Positions 11,450 to 19,854 of a stretch of DNA of 64,000 nt are shown here, piece by piece. This DNA is from Anastatus disparis (taxonomy: Eukaryota > Arthropoda > Insecta > Hymenoptera > Eupelmidae): the NCBI GenBank assembly GCA_017163975.1, contig JAFFSR010000397.1, forward strand, positions 1,052,501-1,116,500, given 5' to 3'. The translations under genes and the position numbers were made by a program. How positions within the stretch are numbered: position 1 is the stretch's first letter; each line of letters begins with the position of its first letter. The notes beneath the pieces were generated by a model. That model had not been told where the DNA came from. It searched no databases and was given only the letters and a program-made list of their open reading frames with translations.

Positions 11450-11960
11450 GAAAAAGACTTATTGTAAGTTGTTTTCTTGGCTCTTATATTTGACCAGAGC
11501 CAAGTTATAGAAAATATAGCTACAACACTGTATTCTTCGTCAACAAATATGAAAAAATACATGTAATCATTGTTGTTCATACTTTTAAGTAACTTTTCAT
11601 AAATCCCACGGAAAAAGTGAGTTGCCCCGACATGCTCATAGCAGCCTCTTTTCCATTTTTGTTTTATAGCTAGTGATCCAAAAATATTAGAACGGAGTAT
11701 TATACATATTTTTTATGTATTTTTTGGCGTAGAATCCGATGGTGCCATTAGTTTTGTTGTAACTATTACTGACAAAGCAAGAAAAGCAAAAAATTGATAA
11801 AAAAAAGCTAAAAAACAGGGTTTTTCGACTTTTAAATATGGCGCACCACTCCAAAAAATCTGGGCAAAATAGGGCAGATTGAGGACGCAAGTCCTCAACT
11901 TTCCACAAATTTTTGAGGCGGCACCCCTTTTTTTAAAGTTCTTAGAGCAATTTTAAGAAT
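11450..11960 (-). repeat. Right terminal inverted repeat
   Basis: Mirror of 5671-6180, including GGCACCCC near the outer end and the GGCTC/GAGCC small hairpin at the inner end. Confidence 0.85.
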
Positions 11961-11962
11961 AT

Positions 11963-12287
11963 TTTATAGTTTTTAGGTTAGTTTTTGGCGTCAAAAATAG
12001 CTGAAAAAATTACAGTAAATACGCATTTTTATATAGAATATGCTCAATTTTTTTCAAATTTTTTAACCGTCAATAAGGTGCCGAAAAAAATTATTTTCAA
12101 AAAAACACGTTTTTTTGAGGTTAGGAGTACTGGAGGGGGGAGGGGTAGCAGGTCGCAGTTTAAAATCTCATTTTCGAGCAAACACTAACTAATTTTGGAC
12201 GAAAATTTGAATTCCGTGATAGGGGGCATTTTACCTATCTTAATGGGGGGGGGGTACCCTTTAACAGGATAATTATAAAATTTTGTT
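11963..12287. other. Intervening sequence between two transposons
   Basis: AT-rich with a few G-runs (GGAGGGGGGAGGGG near 12130 and a G10-12 tract at 12245). No gene. The 67 aa frame at 11985 lacks any recognisable feature. Confidence 0.5.
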
Positions 12288-12291
12288 GCTG
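12288..12291. repeat. Target-site duplication GCTG (left)
   Basis: GCTG immediately precedes the LTR start at 12292 and is repeated at 34166-34169 after the distal LTR. Confidence 0.85.
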
Positions 12292-13146
12292 TGTAACGTT
12301 CTGAGAATTTACGTGTTAATTTACTAGAACGACAGTCAAAATATTTTTAGTTATTGCACCGAGCGGCTAGTGCAATTTGTTAATGTGCGTGGCTTTATGA
12401 GGGGTAGATAGGTTATTCGCTAGGTCCCGAGACCTTTTCTATTACACCGGCGAATGAGGTTGAGGATGGGGAAAATAAGAATATATCTATATATTAATTA
12501 TTAGTCAAAATCTTACCTTTTATTACGTTGTTTGCTTATTTCTTAATAGTCTTCCTTTATTTGAATATAAGGGTTGCCAATTCCCCTTTTTGTTGCAGTA
12601 GTGGTTTCCTTTTTATATTAGATTTATTGGATTTGATGTAAATTATTAATTAAAACTGGACACTATGTAACTTTTACTATTTTATTTATTTAAGGTTTAC
12701 AGTAAAACTTATAACTGAGGGTTTTAGATAAAATATACTATGTAATGAAATATTTCTGTTAAACTTAGAAAATTCTATAGTTGCTTGTAGAGTGGAATTT
12801 TACGTACTAACGTAAAGTAGAGAAAAACTCAAGAACTGAGAGTAAATACAATTGAGAGACGATTTCGGGGACCTATGGGCATTTATATACCAATTCGATA
12901 TCTTCTAGGGATTAACAGTTCGGTTTCGGTCTTTGTGTATTTTTATGATATGTCATAAAAAGACATTAACCGAAACGAACAAATCCTTATCAGATTTCGG
13001 ATCGGTATATTTACAATAGAATGCCGAAACTAAAGAAGCCATCGCTTGATAAAAAAAAATAAGGTAGCGACTATGACGAAATGATTAATAAGAAAAAAAA
13101 ATATAAAAATTTAGATAAACAATGAATTATTTGTTGGGATGTTACA
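12292..13146 (-). repeat. 3' LTR (855 bp)
   Basis: On the plus strand it runs from TGTAACGTTC to GGGATGTTACA; on the sense strand it therefore starts TGTAACATCCC and ends ACGTTACA. It matches 33311-34165 except for six substitutions and two compensating homopolymer indels. AATAAA-type signals (sense) lie at about 12681-12690. Confidence 0.97.
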
Positions 13147-13153
13147 CCTCCCT
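13147..13153 (-). promoter_or_regulatory. Polypurine tract
   Basis: The sense strand reads AGGGAGG directly before the 3' LTR, the expected place for plus-strand DNA priming. The short 3' non-coding region up to 13350 also contains two copies of TATAAAGGTGTG (13256 and 13282, plus strand) that recur at 14440. Confidence 0.7.
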
Positions 13154-13350
13154 GGCCGAGAAGGTTTATCGCCCCCGATGAACTCTAGCGATGGCTACGC
13201 ATGGTTGAGGCTATAACTAGGTGATATGATTTACAAAGATATGTTGTATGGTTTTATAAAGGTGTGTGTAGTATGGCTTTATAAAGGTGTGTAATATGGT
13301 CTTATATTTAAAAAAAAGTAATAATAAAATAATGAAACAATGGCGCTAGA

Positions 13351-13674
13351 TTAGTCCTCGGTGTCACTCTCGGTTTTGTAGCCTTCATCGATCCTGTTGC
13401 GTCGACGTTCGGGAAGTGAGTAGTGGTTCTCTATCTCATACATTTCGTTTTCGTCGAAATTTTCTTGGAGCGTTCTTTCTTGGCGGCGTGTTATTACCAC
13501 CTCTCTGTCTCCGGTATGATATATTAGGCGTGTTAAGGGCCTTTCACTGTATGGTAAGTTACAGTAGGTACAATGAATATCATCTTCGTATTCTTGGTAA
13601 GGATGGCAAGGTCTGGAATCGGGTTTGAATCCCATTGACAAAAGTAAGTTCATCTTGCGGGCAAAGTTGTTCAT
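13351..13674 (-). CDS. Accessory ORF, 107 aa, PCH/CxxC/YHTG protein
   Basis: Function unknown. It is the last ORF of the element. ATG at 13674 is placed directly after TTTCTTATAG, a 3' splice-site-like sequence. The protein has PCH at about residue 22, CTYC near 35, then ERP and YHTG, giving a probable Cys/His metal-binding core. The C terminus is charged and ends in an acidic patch (ESDTED). It is a clear paralog of the 224 aa ORF 10 nt upstream: the pattern GFxPDSxPCH, CxxC, RP, YHTG, VVxTxRQ and FDExxM is shared. A tandem duplication inside the element is the simplest origin. Confidence 0.75.
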   Translation of the reverse strand: MNNFARKMNLLLSMGFKPDSRPCHPYQEYEDDIHCTYCNLPYSERPLTRLIYHTGDREVVITRRQERTLQENFDENEMYEIENHYSLPERRRNRIDEGYKTESDTED

Positions 13675-13695
13675 CTATAAGAAATTATATTATGT
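13675..13695 (-). promoter_or_regulatory. Splice-acceptor-like site directly before the 107 aa ORF
   Basis: The sense strand reads AATATAATTTCTTATAG and then the ATG. It has the same AG|ATG arrangement as the three env genes. Confidence 0.5.
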
Positions 13696-14359
13696 GATCG
13701 GGATTCGGAGTTGGGTTTGCTAGTGCGCGGAGTCGAAGGAATATTTCCATAGGCGTTCGCCGGCTTGGTTGGTGGATAGATGAAGGTAAACTTGGGTTTG
13801 TTGGAACTACTGCAAGTTCGATTCTGTTTTCCAGGTTGCTTTCATCTTCGCTGGCCTCTGTCGGCTGTCTGTCGGACTCTTCGACTATTTGTTGCGGATT
13901 TTGGTCTCCGGGGATGTCGGCTAAGTGTTCGACGTCTTCGTCGTCTGTCGTAAGCCATCCGTCCGAATCTTCTCGTTGAGGTCTCGCTGGAGGGTCTACT
14001 TCATTCTCTTCCTCTTCACCTTTATCCGTAGATTCAACATCGGATAGGTCCAATATGTCTTCATCACTGGTGTATCCGTCAACCGATGTTTCACTAAGTA
14101 CGTCGTAATTTAGGGAGAGCTCGATCATTTTGTCTTCATCGAAGTGACGACTCAAAACTCTGATTTGACGGTTAGTTAACACTACGTCGGTTGCTCCAGT
14201 ATGATACAAATATTGGATAAATGGCCTTGAATGAGTTGATCGCTGGCAGATGCTGCAGACATACGGCTGGAATCTTCTTGACCATGTTGAGTGACATGGA
14301 AAGCTATCTGGATTGAATCCGAACGATCTTAATAGTGCAAATTTGGCAGCGAAATCCAT
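13685..14359 (-). CDS. Accessory ORF, 224 aa, Cys/His core plus acidic C-terminal half
   Basis: Function unknown. ATG at 14359. The N-terminal 75 residues are paralogous to the 107 aa ORF: GFNPDSFPCH, then CSIC, SRP, YHTG, VVLTNRQ and FDEDKM. Residues ~90-185 are strongly acidic (runs of D, E and S, including EEEENEVD and TTDDEDVEH), followed by a Pro/Arg-rich end. A small metal-binding N terminus with a long acidic tail resembles the general layout of viral transcriptional activators, but no homology supports that, so it is only a suggestion. A weaker acceptor-like site (TTCTTCCTCAAG) lies about 11 nt before the ATG. Confidence 0.75.
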   Translation of the reverse strand: MDFAAKFALLRSFGFNPDSFPCHSTWSRRFQPYVCSICQRSTHSRPFIQYLYHTGATDVVLTNRQIRVLSRHFDEDKMIELSLNYDVLSETSVDGYTSDEDILDLSDVESTDKGEEEENEVDPPARPQREDSDGWLTTDDEDVEHLADIPGDQNPQQIVEESDRQPTEASEDESNLENRIELAVVPTNPSLPSSIHQPSRRTPMEIFLRLRALANPTPNPDHII

Positions 14360-14370
14360 GTTGATTGGTC

Positions 14371-14388
14371 CTTGAGGAAGAATTGTAA
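14371..14388 (-). promoter_or_regulatory. Weak splice-acceptor-like site before the 224 aa ORF
   Basis: The sense strand reads CAATTCTTCCTCAAG followed by 11 nt and the ATG. AAG is a weaker acceptor than CAG or TAG. Confidence 0.3.
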
Positions 14389-14682
14389 TTATTAATTACC
14401 TTTTATTTAAGTAGTCATAGCGTGCAAGGTTAATGGAGTTATAAAGGTGTGAGACTATTACTATACTATCTATTATGGGGGTGAGTTAATGTTATTACAA
14501 AGGTATGAGGTGTTATGATATTTTTTTGTTTCCCCTCTCCTCCTCATCTCTGCATTCTTCTCTTTTTTTTTTGTATGTAGAAAGGCGTAGTGGTAGGTGA
14601 ATATTGGAAAAAAAAAAATAAATAAAAAAGAGAGGAAAAAAAAAAGAGAAAAGAAAAAAGGAAAGGGGGGTGAAGTTGTAGG
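14389..14682 (-). other. Intergenic polypyrimidine region within the LTR element
   Basis: On the sense strand 14600-14670 is nearly pure C/T. The TATAAAGGTGTG (plus strand) motif occurs at 14440 and a variant at 14496, echoing the 3' non-coding region. This suggests the duplication of the small ORFs carried flanking sequence with it. The 68-77 aa frames here are low-complexity artefacts. Confidence 0.5.
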
Positions 14683-15453
14683 TTAGGTAAACGTTCCACC
14701 ATTTTCCAAAATTTCCTCCTTTCGGTTGAACGCTGTTTTTGTACATTCATCGCATTCCCTGGCTGGTCGTAGGTAGAGGAGTTGGGCCTTGCAGTAGGTG
14801 CAGTGATCGTGTTCTGTCTTGGTGTAGGCTATCCGATGGAAGTGTGAGAATAACTGATATGACAGTTTATGTTGGAGCGTGATGGTGTAGCAGGTGCAAC
14901 AGATAACTCTCTTGTTGAGTGCGTTGTAGAAGATCGGTACTCGACCCTCGACGCAGGTGCTGTTGCTTATTACCTTGCATTTGTGCCCTTTTTCGTGATG
15001 ATCTTGTACGGGCGTTGTTCCTCTGGGATTTAATAGAGTGGCTATCTTGGCTGTGTACCAAGGTTCCGTTACGAGGGCTCCTCCAACATCCTTGATTTTT
15101 AGATATTCCCTTTGTATTGTCCTTATACAAGCACCGCATTCTCGGGCTGGTCGGTAGGACAACAGCTGAGTGTCGCATTGATAGCAACCGAGGTGTATTC
15201 CTTCTTTGTGAGAAATCCTATGGAAATCTTTGTGGGTCTTGTAGTTGTTTTTGTATTCGGTTGGAATGGCGAGACAGTGATCACAGAGCAACCCTCGATT
15301 TGTTTCGTCGTAATGTATTGATCCTTGGTAGTGCGGATGTTTCATCAGACATGTTCCTCTTTGCATGATTCCGTAGGATGGAGGATAGTCTTGTGCGTTA
15401 ACTCCGAATCTTGATTGATTGGTGGTGGAAGGTTTTTGTTGCGAATTCTGCAT
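14683..15453 (-). CDS. Accessory ORF, 256 aa, tandemly duplicated Cys/His module
   Basis: Function unknown. The frame is open upstream to 15582, but only from a TTG, so the first ATG, at 15453, is chosen. Two tandem modules share the order CxxC, HxxFHRI or SHFHRI, CxxC, QLL, then RPARECxxC. The first module has CDHC, CYQC and ECGAC; the second has CCTC, CTYC and ECDEC. Six to eight Cys plus His per module suggests zinc binding. CTYC followed by RP also appears in the 107 aa ORF, hinting that all three 3' accessory ORFs derive from one module. A good acceptor-like site (CTTCTTCCATACAG) ends 9 nt before the ATG. Confidence 0.8.
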   Translation of the reverse strand: MQNSQQKPSTTNQSRFGVNAQDYPPSYGIMQRGTCLMKHPHYQGSIHYDETNRGLLCDHCLAIPTEYKNNYKTHKDFHRISHKEGIHLGCYQCDTQLLSYRPARECGACIRTIQREYLKIKDVGGALVTEPWYTAKIATLLNPRGTTPVQDHHEKGHKCKVISNSTCVEGRVPIFYNALNKRVICCTCYTITLQHKLSYQLFSHFHRIAYTKTEHDHCTYCKAQLLYLRPARECDECTKTAFNRKEEILENGGTFT

Positions 15454-15462
15454 TTTTATTAC

Positions 15463-15482
15463 CTGTATGGAAGAAGTAGGGC
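15463..15482 (-). promoter_or_regulatory. Splice-acceptor-like site before the duplicated-module ORF
   Basis: The sense strand reads CCTACTTCTTCCATACAG and then GTAATAAAA and the ATG. Confidence 0.45.
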
Positions 15483-15636
15483 TTAATTTCGTGAGGATTG
15501 AAGTGGCGAGGATGGTTGGTATGAGTGTACGCGTGTGTGTGATTGTGAAAGAAGACAAAAATGGGGAAGAGAAGGAAAACAAGAAGATATATATTTCTTA
15601 ACCTAGATGATATGGATGGATGTGTCCCTAAGTATG

Positions 15637-17466
15637 TTATGTTCGGTCGTTATTGGTTATTGGTGATGAGGTTTCTGCTGGTGACTTCGTAACTTCTTGA
15701 GGTATGTTGGCGTAGTTTTCTTCTTCCGTGGGTTTGGTTTTGCTAGAGTGGGCAGGTTGCATATCTATGTATATGCTGTCTTCTTTGGTCGTTGTGTTCT
15801 TGTATGTTACCGATGCTTGGCAACGTTCGGTCCGTGAAAGGTTAACATCTAACCCTGTACTTGGTTTTTTCTTGTTCTTCCGCCGTATATTTTCCGGACT
15901 CAGGTTGAACGAAATCTCGCGTTGCGTTTGGGTTATTCCATGTCTCATGTGAATGATCCTGGGTTCTCTTTGTTTCCTTTCTATCGATAAAATTTTCCTT
16001 CGGATGCATATAATAACAGCTGCTATTATACAAATGAGAATGGTGGTGATTGTTGCGTACACAATTGTGATGATATACTGTTGTAGCGATATGTTATCAT
16101 TGTTTTTATAGGGCGGCTGAGGTATGTTAGTTAAGTATGGTGCGAAGTTTATTTTATTGGTATATGTGTAGATTGTGGTTCCTTTAGCTTCTACGTTAGA
16201 GGCGTGAAGGGTGGTGTCCGTTGTGCTGGCATTGCAATTTGGACTCAACTGGAGTAATCCAACTCCTTGTATGTCTATTATCTCGTTTTTCTTTCCTGGG
16301 CACATGATAGTTAATTTATCTGTTGCAACAGTGGTGAAGATCCAGTCCTTGCTTTCAATTAATTGTATCCATTTTGTGCCCGGTAGCTGGACATTTTGAA
16401 TGTCGCAAGTATCCTCTGAAACGGTGAAGTCGAGTAGTAGTTGGGACTCGCATGATGCCCTTAAGACCATGTTGGGTGTGTCGCAATATATTGTGCTTTG
16501 TAACGTGGTACAATTTTCTAGATCGCTGCTGCTGTAGAATGCGTGATCGTGGTTCTCTGGTTTGATTATTATAAGTTCGTTCTTTGGTTTCACTTGGAGT
16601 GCGGTGTTGTTTCCTTGATGTATTGGTACTGCGTAGTTCCTGTATAGTTGGAGAATATCCCTGTGATATATGGGGATGCTAATTTCTATGGTGAATTCAC
16701 TTCCTCTTCGGTAAACTAAGGTCTTGAGTAGTCCTGGTGGAGAGTTGGAGAGCGTTTTTAATGGAGGTAGTATATATTCTGGGTTTCTCATTGTGCCATA
16801 TTCGATTGCTCCTTTTGCTTGTTCTTGGGTGAGGAGTGCCGGGTGTACATTTCCTATTGTTGCTTCCCGAAGGATCTCCTTAATTTGATGGATCGTGGTT
16901 GCAGAGATCTCTATTGCGTCTTCAAGTGCGATGGTCCATTCTTCCAATTTGTGTTGAAATTTTTGGTCGAATGTTTGTGTTGGATCACGGATGCTTTGCG
17001 TTATACTGGAAAATAGTGGCATGATTGGATGCGTTGCCTTTTTTATCTCATCTTCTTGTTGGGAAATAGCTGTTTTTCTCAGTTTGGCTGGTGGTATTCC
17101 TGGTTTACTAAGGTCTTCGGTTATTGTTGCCAAGATATTCGTTATCTCATTGTTTATTGAGGTTATCTTCCTTTTCAAGTGTCTTCCTCTAATGTGTAAG
17201 ATGACACATTCCGTGAGGTCTATCGGACATTCTTTCAGTACTTGATCGATGTTGTGGTTCGTGTTTAAGTCATCTGGTAAGATATTTTTAGTATTAAACG
17301 TAGTCGTGATTTTCCAATCCTTGGCCTTATATTTTGCTTCAGAGACGTATTCAAAGTATATCCCTGGTAGATCGTCTAGTTGCGTGATCGAATAGGATGG
17401 TAAGTTTTGGGCCGTTGTATCGATAAGGAGTGAGAGAATAAAGGTTATGATAGTGTAGGGATACAT
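15637..17466 (-). CDS. env-like: EnvC: F-type envelope paralog, 609 aa, long cytoplasmic tail
   Basis: Membrane glycoprotein by architecture: an N-terminal signal sequence, then the LPGIYFEY motif shared by all three Env paralogs, a Cys-containing ectodomain with a LLQLSPNC motif near its end, one hydrophobic membrane segment at about residues 464-488, and a 121-residue cytoplasmic tail. Unlike EnvA it shows no basic cleavage site followed by a Gly/Phe-rich fusion peptide, so fusion activity is doubtful. The tail contains YIDM and YANI within 20 residues, which fit YxxM and YxN SH2-docking patterns. ATG at 17466 directly follows a polypyrimidine-CTAG sequence. The ORF is intact. Confidence 0.85.
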   Translation of the reverse strand: MYPYTIITFILSLLIDTTAQNLPSYSITQLDDLPGIYFEYVSEAKYKAKDWKITTTFNTKNILPDDLNTNHNIDQVLKECPIDLTECVILHIRGRHLKRKITSINNEITNILATITEDLSKPGIPPAKLRKTAISQQEDEIKKATHPIMPLFSSITQSIRDPTQTFDQKFQHKLEEWTIALEDAIEISATTIHQIKEILREATIGNVHPALLTQEQAKGAIEYGTMRNPEYILPPLKTLSNSPPGLLKTLVYRRGSEFTIEISIPIYHRDILQLYRNYAVPIHQGNNTALQVKPKNELIIIKPENHDHAFYSSSDLENCTTLQSTIYCDTPNMVLRASCESQLLLDFTVSEDTCDIQNVQLPGTKWIQLIESKDWIFTTVATDKLTIMCPGKKNEIIDIQGVGLLQLSPNCNASTTDTTLHASNVEAKGTTIYTYTNKINFAPYLTNIPQPPYKNNDNISLQQYIITIVYATITTILICIIAAVIICIRRKILSIERKQREPRIIHMRHGITQTQREISFNLSPENIRRKNKKKPSTGLDVNLSRTERCQASVTYKNTTTKEDSIYIDMQPAHSSKTKPTEEENYANIPQEVTKSPAETSSPITNNDRT

Positions 17467-17492
17467 CTAGAAAAGGGGAAGAAGAAAAGATT
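17467..17492 (-). promoter_or_regulatory. Splice-acceptor-like site directly before EnvC
   Basis: The sense strand reads TTTTCTTCTTCCCCTTTTCTAG and then the ATG, one of the strongest acceptor matches in the element. Confidence 0.6.
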
Positions 17493-17576
17493 TTTATTTA
17501 GTATGAGGAGGTTAATTGTGAGGATTAGTCCAAACACATGCGTGTTAGTTAGTACATGCATAAGATGTCCCGTGTC

Positions 17577-17614
<38 letters not shown>

Positions 17615-17900
17615 TCTGTCAGTCATAGGTACTGTTTTCCTTTGTATTTGGTGCCGGTTCTTCGTCGTTCCCATATCCATTATTGTTATTTACAATATCT
17701 ACTTGGAAGGAAAGTTAGTGGTATGCATGCATCTACAACTACAGAATTGATTAGTAATAAGGGTGTTTGTGGTGTTAGTGTGTGTTGGTAGAATGTTTTA
17801 CATGTTTTATATATTTATATTTATATTTTTATCTAAAGCATATTATATATTATGTTTCTCTCTCCCTTTTTTTTGTGAGGTTTCATTTTATCAAAAAGGT
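17493..17900 (-). other. EnvB-EnvC intergenic region with a sense-strand poly(A) run
   Basis: A tract of 32 T on the plus strand (17582-17613) is A32 in the sense direction, about 290 nt after the EnvB stop. No credible gene. The A-run could be a scar of cDNA capture or a simple microsatellite. Confidence 0.6.
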
Positions 17901-19433
17901 TCATTGGGTAACCGGTGTGATTGGGGGTACGAAGTCGTGTATGTGGGATTCACGGTTTTGCGTGGGGGACTCCGTTTGGCTTTGTTGTCTGGGAGCTGCG
18001 ATCATGTATTTGTATATTTTCCTGTTTTTCATGAATATTATTATTGCTATTATTATGGTTATTGCTGTTAAGCTTAGTAAACATGATATGGTTACGTGTA
18101 AGGTGTCTGAGTGTTTGTGTTCTTGTAGCTGTGTTACTTTTATCGGTATGCTATAATTAAAATAATAATTAAAGTTGTAATTGTCCACGATAGGGTTTAA
18201 ATGGACAGTTGTTGTGAAGCCGTTACAACGCGGTTGTAGTTGTATAATACCGACTCCTTCGATTATTTTATTTAATTCTGAATCATCGCAATTTATTTTT
18301 ATTTTTTCTAATTTTGTTGTAGTGAATATCCAAGTGTTCGTTTTTTCTATTCGTACCCACGTAGTTCTGTTGGTGTATGTTTCCGTAAATTTGCAATCTT
18401 TGGCGGGTTTGTCTAATAATAACTGAGTTTCACAATCTTCTTTTACGACGAATAAGTCCGGTTGAGTGCAGTATAATATGGATGATATTTGGGGACAGTC
18501 TGTTAATTGTTGTTTTGTATGGAATGTATGGATACTACTGTTAATTTTTATGGCTATGAATTCTTTATGTGGTATTATCATAACGCTGTTATTAAAAATT
18601 GTTTTTATAGGTATTGGGTATGCTTGGTAAAGATCGAGGCTGGTTGGGTCAAACAGTGCAAATGTAATTTTTATCACGATTTCGTGTTTTGTTTTTCCGA
18701 TTTTTATTTTTATTAATTTATTGAATTCTTTTGAGAATGCGCGGGGAGAGGGAAAGATGTTGGTTGTTTCTAGGTTTAGATATCGATAGAGGTTGTTAAC
18801 ATCCTTGGGGTTCAATAACGATTCGCCGATTATTCCTATTTGGGCATTTAAGATTATTGTTTTTATTTTTTTATATATGTAAATATAATTGATTAATATA
18901 TTTTCAAGTTTGAGTAATATGGGTTGGGTTAAAGCTATATCTTTCATTAGTGGAACTCTAAGGGTTTCGTCTGTGGAGAAAATTGAAATGTTTTTTATTA
19001 CTTCTAATTCTTCTATCAATTGTCTCAATTTTCTTGTATCTCTATTAATTTCGTTATCTATTGATGTGTATGACTCGGTATCCGTGAATGTTTCTAAATG
19101 CATTATTGTTCTTAGTTCGGTATCGGCTAGTGAAATGTACTTATATATTAAATTAATTTTTGTCTCATGTAATTGGCAAATGACTTGGTCGTCTTGACAC
19201 GTATAAGTTATGTTTTTAATATTTTGCATTAGTTGAGTAGTATTATGTGTAATTTCTCTGAGATTTATATGTGTTACTCCTATCCATTCGTTAGTTTTAT
19301 ACATTACAGACCCGATTTTATGAAAGTATATTCCAGGGTTATTCTTCAAAGATATTATTGATGGAGATTGCGTTGAGAAAGTGTTAGCTATGACCAATGT
19401 CGTTAGTAAGGTGATGGTCCGGAATGCATTCAT
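17901..19433 (-). CDS. env-like: EnvB: F-type envelope paralog, 510 aa
   Basis: Same architecture as EnvA and EnvC: signal peptide (LLTTLVIANTFS), NNPGIYFHK motif, ectodomain Cys residues, an IIQLQPRC motif and one transmembrane segment at about 447-467 (CLLSLTAITIIIAIIIF), then a short tail of about 43 residues. Many N-glycosylation sequons (NTT, NIT). No basic cleavage site or fusion peptide is visible. ATG at 19433 directly follows TTCTTTTCTTTTCTAG. The ORF is intact. It lies between EnvA and EnvC; the three are tandem paralogs, probably from duplication inside the element. Confidence 0.85.
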   Translation of the reverse strand: MNAFRTITLLTTLVIANTFSTQSPSIISLKNNPGIYFHKIGSVMYKTNEWIGVTHINLREITHNTTQLMQNIKNITYTCQDDQVICQLHETKINLIYKYISLADTELRTIMHLETFTDTESYTSIDNEINRDTRKLRQLIEELEVIKNISIFSTDETLRVPLMKDIALTQPILLKLENILINYIYIYKKIKTIILNAQIGIIGESLLNPKDVNNLYRYLNLETTNIFPSPRAFSKEFNKLIKIKIGKTKHEIVIKITFALFDPTSLDLYQAYPIPIKTIFNNSVMIIPHKEFIAIKINSSIHTFHTKQQLTDCPQISSILYCTQPDLFVVKEDCETQLLLDKPAKDCKFTETYTNRTTWVRIEKTNTWIFTTTKLEKIKINCDDSELNKIIEGVGIIQLQPRCNGFTTTVHLNPIVDNYNFNYYFNYSIPIKVTQLQEHKHSDTLHVTISCLLSLTAITIIIAIIIFMKNRKIYKYMIAAPRQQSQTESPTQNRESHIHDFVPPITPVTQ

Positions 19434-19452
19434 CTAGAAAAGAAAAGAATAG
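19434..19452 (-). promoter_or_regulatory. Splice-acceptor-like site directly before EnvB
   Basis: The sense strand reads CTATTCTTTTCTTTTCTAG and then the ATG. Confidence 0.6.
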
Positions 19453-19465
19453 TCGATGTTATCTT

Positions 19466-19846
19466 CTAGTTAGCATCCGAGTCTTCGGTGTTTTCAAGTT
19501 CGGGTTCTATAGGATTGAAGGAGTTACGTCTTGATCTAGGCGTGGCTCGTGGGCTATTAATTGATCTAGATGAAATGTGGTATGATTCTGGCGGATTTTC
19601 TATGACGTTGATGAGTCGTAAAATATTATATGTATGTTCGTCGAGATCAGTATTTGTTTTATTTTTATTTCCTTGGGGATATATTTTATTGTATTTTAGG
19701 CAGGCTATTATTATTGCTATAGTAACAATTATTATGATTATAGCGTTAAAACTTATTGCACCATAAGAGACTAGGTGTGTAAATTTCTTATCCTTCGTGT
19801 CCGTTATTATTTTATCGTATTGTGATCGAACCTCATCAAGATTCAT
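19466..19846 (-). pseudogene. Frame-shifted 3' part of EnvA: membrane anchor and cytoplasmic tail
   Basis: A 126-codon frame starting at ATG 19846, offset from EnvA by one frame (-1 relative to it). It holds a strong transmembrane segment (IIIIIVTIAIIIACL) and a ~75-residue tail rich in Asn, Arg and Ser with YNIL. EnvA lacks an anchor, whereas EnvB and EnvC each have theirs in the same ORF, and no acceptor-like sequence precedes this ATG, unlike the other ORFs of this region. I read it as the detached C terminus of EnvA. A genuine programmed frameshift is possible but unsupported. Confidence 0.7.
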
Positions 19847-19854
19847 GTCTGGTT

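Larger units (their letters stand above)
5667..11962 (+). mobile_element. 6.3 kb DNA transposon with ~500 bp TIRs and a DDE transposase
   Basis: Two long inverted arms (about 5671-6180 and 11450-11960) bracket a single transposase gene at 8941-11220 on the plus strand. The arms are highly similar. The outermost bases become ambiguous near 5667 and 11962, so the exact ends and target duplication are not fixed. The interior before the gene holds a (TA)n hairpin, an older palindromic repeat (7130-8770) and a nested MITE (7243-7748). Without those insertions the core would be shorter. Confidence 0.75.

Noticed and set aside
15419..18156. Plus-strand frames of 60-124 codons opposite the Env genes
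   Set aside because: Shadow frames of well-supported minus-strand ORFs.
19466..19846. Independent small membrane gene between EnvA and EnvB
   Set aside because: No acceptor-like site before it and it supplies exactly the anchor and tail missing from EnvA, so treated as EnvA's displaced 3' end.
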